Assembly: GCA_002335605.1 (NCBI GenBank)
Contig: BEDY01000004.1
Span: 1,116,001-1,180,000 of the forward strand
DNA length: 64,000 nt
DNA from: Prillingera fragicola
Taxonomy: Eukaryota; Basidiomycota; Tremellomycetes; Trichosporonales; Trichosporonaceae
Direction: 5' to 3'
A program made the position numbers and the translations under genes. A model generated the notes under the pieces. The model saw nothing but the letters and a program-made list of their open reading frames with translations, had not been told where the DNA came from and ran no database searches. Shown one piece after another: positions 54,229 through 64,000 of the stretch. How positions within the stretch are numbered: the stretch's first letter is position 1; each line of letters opens with the position of its first letter.

Positions 54229-56477
54229 CATACCTGAAAATGGAGCAGGTTTGAAAATACGAGCAATGCTAGTAGGAGATGACCGAGATGGGGCAAGGTG
54301 CGATAGGGCCCGAGAAAGAAGTATGGGGGACATTTGCCAGGAGCGCCAGCTTGGCTCTTTAATAACGAAATGAGTGAAGGAAGCAAGTGTATGCATGAGA
54401 CCATTGCATGTAGCCGGGAACAGGTTTCCACCGATGCTCACTGACTGCTGACCCGGTTAACCCCCCCCGTAAACCTGGCATTGACTCGATGGCAACAGAG
54501 ATCCATGGCGGCCGCGCTTAGCCCCCCAATCAAGCCTCGCCTACTCCGCGGCCCCGCGTATCTCGGCAGACACTCCACTTTAAGCCTTCCTCGTCACACG
54601 TATGGGTACCCACGCCCGCCCACTCGAATAGCCGAAGACGTCTGGTGTCCTTCTGTGCCTACCTTCATGGCTGTGCTCACCATCGTCACCCACCATCGTC
54701 CCATTACTGCTGCTGCCTACGTGGGTGACGATCGCTCGGTAGTCGCCCTCCACTACTGTCAGCGGGGATTCAGGGTTCTTTGTGTATCTCTGCAACAGCT
54801 GCCCCCGGTATTTCCCGAGAAATCGAAATTAAATCATAATCTGCTCTCACATACACACGTACACCAGGTCACAGCGCGTACTGATTTGTATCGCACCTCG
54901 TGCCTCACATGAAGAGCGGCAACGTCACTCCGCTCCTCTCGCACGCCGCAGCAGCGAGCGTGAAACTTTGTGTAGCACGGACGCGTCTGTGCGTGTCCAG
55001 CCCCGGGAAAGCTCGGATCGCAGCCCTTGTTCGGCTGCACCCATCCAGCCTGCACGTAGTATTACCGGTTGCAGTCGTAGCCATGTTAGCTCCCGATGCT
55101 TGACAGGGGGACAAGATGCTGCCCAAATGCAGAATAAACGTGGGAGGCCCCGCGGGGTCTTGCTTTACGCGTCTCGCGTCAACCTCGGCAAGGGAAATCA
55201 GATGTCCGGATCAACCAAGGCTAAAAGGCTCAACGGCGGCATGCGAGGCCCGCCTATATCGAACTGGATATTCGCACTGGTGTGTATATTCGACCTTTTC
55301 GAATCGTGCCCCATACATTCATATCGCGTCCCCCATTCTCGTCGTGTCTATCAATATTGTCCCAGATATGGCCAGAAAGATGCCACAAGGCAACAAGGCT
55401 TCGGTTGCACCCAGTATTCTCAGTCACTCCCGGTCGGAATGTTTTGGTCAGTCGCTTCCGGCGTCCGGATCGTTGAACCGGAACGTCAATGGTCAGCTGC
55501 AACCTCGAGTCTCGAGGTACAGGTGTTTCCGGCTTGGACATTCCGGATTCATAGTAAAGAACATCAGGGGCATCACGACTGCCACTGCAACCCGAGCGTA
55601 CACTAAACTGCCATGGTAAATACCTGCGTTTGAGGCACAGGGCAATCGAGACTTCTGACTCGTATCTCGGGTCGGGTACAGTAGGGGTTCCCGAGGTGCT
55701 GACAGCCACCAAGACTTTGGCTATCTGTGCGCTCTCCTACTTTTTCCGTATTAACAAATATTGTGCGGTTCAGATTGAATCACATAAAGAGGCAAGGACA
55801 ACGCTAAAGACCGGCGTGCTTGACGCGAGCTTGCCCGTGTCACAGGAACATGGTAAGGAATGCGATCTGCTCGAATCGCGTCTGAAGGGGCGCGACACTT
55901 CTAGTGCCATTATTGTATTGGGGAGTCAAACGTTGGGGTGGACACCGGTCTTGTCATTTCACACCTCGTTTCGACTCTACAAATACAATCGCAGGGCAGC
56001 ATGGTAGTAGCCGCTGTTTAATCGGCAAGAAGAACAGCGCTTATATCGTCACACGGCAGATACAGTTCCAGTACATAGCCTATCCAGAACCGGCACTATT
56101 TTTTCATTACTATAATAAAATTGCAGTAGATGAGGACGCAAGTGAGGGGACATGATAAACATCCATTTGCGTCATTCCCCCGCATTCGGTCCGTCCTTCC
56201 CCGCAACAAGCCAGGGTGGTATCCACCAAATCCTAGCTCGGCACGGCCATGTGCATCCAGCTCACCTCGGCGTCTCGGCATTCAGTTCTCACTTGCTCAT
56301 TCTGTGACAACTAAGATCCCAAGAGGGTACAGATCCTGGTCTGACTTCCACCCTCTGCCGATCACCGAAGATCAGACCCCTTCCCCCCTCTCGGGCGCCT
56401 CACTCTGTGTCTTACTTCATCCTCCCACACAAAAGACCAAGTCGTTCTACTTTGAACAAGTTATTTCACGTCTCAGA
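54229..56477. other. 2.2 kb divergent intergenic region
   Basis: It lies between the malic-enzyme gene (leftward) and the ABC transporter gene (rightward). It contains an 8-C run at about 54461-54468 and scattered short frames. No gene, repeat or structured RNA is supported. Confidence 0.5.
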
Positions 56478-61726
<5,249 letters not shown>

Positions 61727-62010
61727 GAGTCTGCGAGAAGAAGTTGGGGTGGAGGGCGGCGCCAGACAATGGGGCGCATGCGCACGTGAATGCGAAGACC
61801 CCCGATTTAGAATTGTAGAGGGAGAGTATGACAAGTGTCCCGATCTAGGATTCTGAGAGGACTGATCTTAATGGAGCGTGCACGACAAGAGTTGGACCCT
61901 CGACTTGCACATGATTAATGTGCATTGTGTTGGTTATTCGATGGTGGTCCAATCCAGGTCTTACACCCACGACAGCGCTGTTCGCCCACCACAAACCACG
62001 CGGCTCACGC

Positions 62011-63327
62011 CTAGTAGTACCGCTGTGGACCACCAGTATAGTACCACCGCTGATCAGCATATGGCACCTGATCATACGGCCGCCCATATTGGCCATACAT
62101 TTGCGCCTGCCCGTCAGCTCCACCCGCGTACCACACTCACCTCCATCAGCGGATCCACCATGCCCATCCCGGAAGCTCCAGGCATCATTGGCCCCATCCC
62201 AAGCCCCATTGGGCCCATACCCGGTCCACCATAGCCACCCCCGCCATAGCCATAGCCATAGCCGGCCCCCATCCCAGGCCCAATCCCCGGTTGGAACTGC
62301 CCCGGAAATCCAGGCTGATATGCCTGTCCAAACCCATATCCACCTGCCATGCCGCCAAAGCCAGCACCAGGAGGCGGCATCCCGTGGACCCCAGCTGGGT
62401 CATAGCCGTACTCGGGGCGGTGGTGGCGATGCCACCTCCTCCTCCGCTGGTCTTCGCGGTCGCTAAATGTCTCGGAGCGCTCATCCTCGTACGAACGGTA
62501 GGCGCCGGGGACGTTGTAGCCGTGGTTTGCATAGTACGGGGCGCCGTAGGACTGTCTTTAATTAGACCCAAACCTCAGAACCTACCTTGTCAAAGAGGTG
62601 CTTGGCGGTTGCGGCCGCGTACTCGCCTGCTTCACGCATGTTTGCACGACTCGAACGTGGCTGTACCCTCGACCACAGGTCGCGCACTGCCCGTCAGCTC
62701 CGCGAGAGCTTGCAAACTCACGCTCGCCAATAGCCAGCCCAATAACGTGTCCCCGGGACGCTTCGAGCTGCGTCGAATGCATGCTGGCGTGGTGGTGATT
62801 CGCGTCCCACTGCCTAGGACACTGATCAGCTTACCCCCGCGACACATCACCTACATGAGCGCCTCGAACGCCGCTGCTCCTCCCAGCGTCTTGTTGTTGG
62901 CGTCCACACCTTCGCCTTCATGATACACCCGTCGATGCGAGTCCATTGCCGCAGAGTAGGACAGGTAGTTTCTCGAAAACGCCTCGCGCACAGTCGACAG
63001 CTGGGGGATCAGCCTTCGCCACTCATCACGCACTCACCAGGCTCTCGACGAGTCCAGGCTCTACTCCTGGGTATCGAGCGCGTGCCTTTTCATCAGCTTT
63101 ACTCTCGTTGCTTTGCCACCACCGCTCACATAGTCGGTCGGCTCCCACCACTCCTGCGGGGTATAGTCGTGCCGCGGCAGCTCGTATGGGTAACTGAGGT
63201 TTTGTGCGCCCCAGAATCCGCCGCCAACTGGGGGGATGGGCTGGAGGCCTGGCATGCCTTGCATTGGCATGGTGGACATGCGCGGGCCATAGGCGCCGCC
63301 GTACCCTCCTCCATAGCCGTATTGCAT
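62011..63327 (-). CDS. Gly/Tyr-rich protein with a helical GGAAAFEAL core (unassigned)
   Basis: ATG 63327 (MQYGYGGGYGGAYGP), stop 62013-62011 (end YADQRWYYTGGPQRYY); about six short introns; about 370 residues. Both ends are low-complexity Gly/Tyr/Met/Pro-rich. The middle is a charged helical domain: FSRNYLSYSAAMDSHRRVYH, NNKTLGGAAAFEALMQWDAN, LEASRGHVIGLAIGELRDLW and MREAGEYAAATAKHLFDKSY. The GGAAAFEAL segment recalls the CipC/DUF3759 stress-protein motif, but the rest does not clearly match. Junctions at 62837-62796, 62739-62705 and 62139-62106 restore frame; those around 63110-63060 are uncertain. The prion-like ends and compact core could suit an RNP-granule or wall-associated protein, which is speculation. 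Confidence 0.6.
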
Positions 63328-63815
63328 TGATACTGGCGCTGCTGTGGGCTGGGCAATGTGGGTAGAGGCGGCGAGTTGAATGAGGCGGTGAGTTGAGGGG
63401 GTCGATAACAGTAGAAAGGGTAGCTCGAGAGAGAGACGGAGTGGGAGATGTGAAGAGTTAGGAAGAAGAGGTTACTGGCTGCCGAGGCAAGCTGACGTGC
63501 GTGTGTGAGAGTGAGAGGTAGTGCGCGGTGGCAGCGACAACGGACAATGCCAACCAACGGACACGAATGGTGGCTGTTTGAGAAAGAAGCATATGCTTCG
63601 GTGCTATACATACCTCTGTCATTTCCTCTGCCGGGGGCGCTGCTGTTGCATGCAGTGCATCCATGGATACTCTGCCCCTGCGCCGTTGCCGCATTGCAAG
63701 TGATCTGTGCATCTGTGCTCACGGTTCTCGACCAGGGTGCCACGCACGGTTCGCTATGTAGCACACTAGCACACGCAGCATCCTTCCTCATTACTGGTAC
63801 GGGCGCCGAGGGCTG
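63328..63815. promoter_or_regulatory. Upstream region of the Gly/Tyr-rich gene, possibly a divergent promoter
   Basis: 488 bases rich in GAGAG/CTCTC tracts near 63420-63450, with pyrimidines on the coding strand of the Gly/Tyr-rich gene, as seen upstream of other genes here. No coding frame is supported. Confidence 0.4.
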
Positions 63816-64000
63816 ATGGAAGTCATGTCCTTCTCTGAATCACTGATCAGCGTTCTCGACGTCATGGTCTGTCTTCTCCAACACGAGGACGACGCTTCAT
63901 GCGCCGAGTCGCTTGCATGCCGACAGCTTCCCGCATCATCCATCAGTGCATCGGATCAGCTCAATGTGCTCACAATGCTACCCCAGGTGCTTCGTAGAGT
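63816..64000 (+). CDS. Possible 5' part of a gene truncated by the window edge
   Basis: From ATG 63816 the frame stays open for 61 codons to the end of the window (starts MEVMSFSESLISVLDVMVCL; later SASDQLNVLTMLPQVLRR). The hydrophobic/acidic helical composition is protein-like. No domain is recognisable, and this length open by chance is not rare. Adjacent sequence would settle it. Confidence 0.3.
   Translation, partial: MEVMSFSESLISVLDVMVCLLQHEDDASCAESLACRQLPASSISASDQLNVLTMLPQVLRR

Overview
The window is nuclear DNA of a fungus, most likely a basidiomycete yeast of the Tremellomycetes, possibly Trichosporonales. The evidence is: GC-rich, intron-bearing genes on both strands; many very short spliceosomal introns (about 32-60 nt, GTGAGT donor, CTGAC/CTAAC branch point almost touching the 3' AG); fungal-only genes (DASH subunit Spc19, a Zn2Cys6 regulator, a CreC-type WD40 protein); and a nuclear tRNA with an intron one base 3' of the anticodon. 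The taxonomic call is inference. No transposon, CRISPR array, rRNA or viral sequence was recognised.

Layout. 1-8.3 kb: the last residues of a truncated gene, then a ~2,500-residue BEACH/WD40/FYVE-like protein (minus). 8.9-9.4 kb: a small secreted, probably GPI-anchored repeat protein. 11.8-14.9 kb: a CreC/WDR20 WD40 protein convergent with SPC19. 15.9-17.8 kb: an ACT-domain protein resembling the CASTOR arginine sensors. 17.9-28.2 kb: a Zn2Cys6 transcription factor, a beta-ureidopropionase-type amidohydrolase, an ACS-family MFS permease and an FMO-type flavoprotein, which look like a small catabolic neighbourhood. 29.3-30.9 kb: a Ser-rich protein with an Ecl1-like cysteine motif. 31-35.3 kb: a 4.4 kb stretch without a recognisable gene. 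35.3 kb: an NTF2/SnoaL-like protein. 36.9-39.3 kb: an unassigned multi-pass membrane protein. 39.6-47.7 kb: a compact housekeeping block of AP-2 alpha adaptin, Hel2/ZNF598 ligase, a HAD phosphatase and CTF8. 49.6 kb: tRNA-Arg(CCT). 50.4-54.2 kb: scavenger decapping enzyme and malic enzyme. 56.5-61.7 kb: a full-length ABCC transporter. 62.0-63.3 kb: an unassigned Gly/Tyr-rich protein, followed by a possible truncated gene at the right edge.

Most genes are unrelated housekeeping functions. The one block whose members might work together is 17.9-28.2 kb: a regulator, an amide-cleaving enzyme of pyrimidine or ureide catabolism, a permease of the allantoate/nicotinate type and an oxygenase. Between the permease and the oxygenase lie a perfect CGG-N10-CCG palindrome and a degenerate ~27-bp tandem repeat, upstream of a TATA box. 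That is the most testable candidate system here. Exon boundaries were read by eye from splice sites and frame continuity. They are exact where continuity was checked and approximate elsewhere, as stated per gene.
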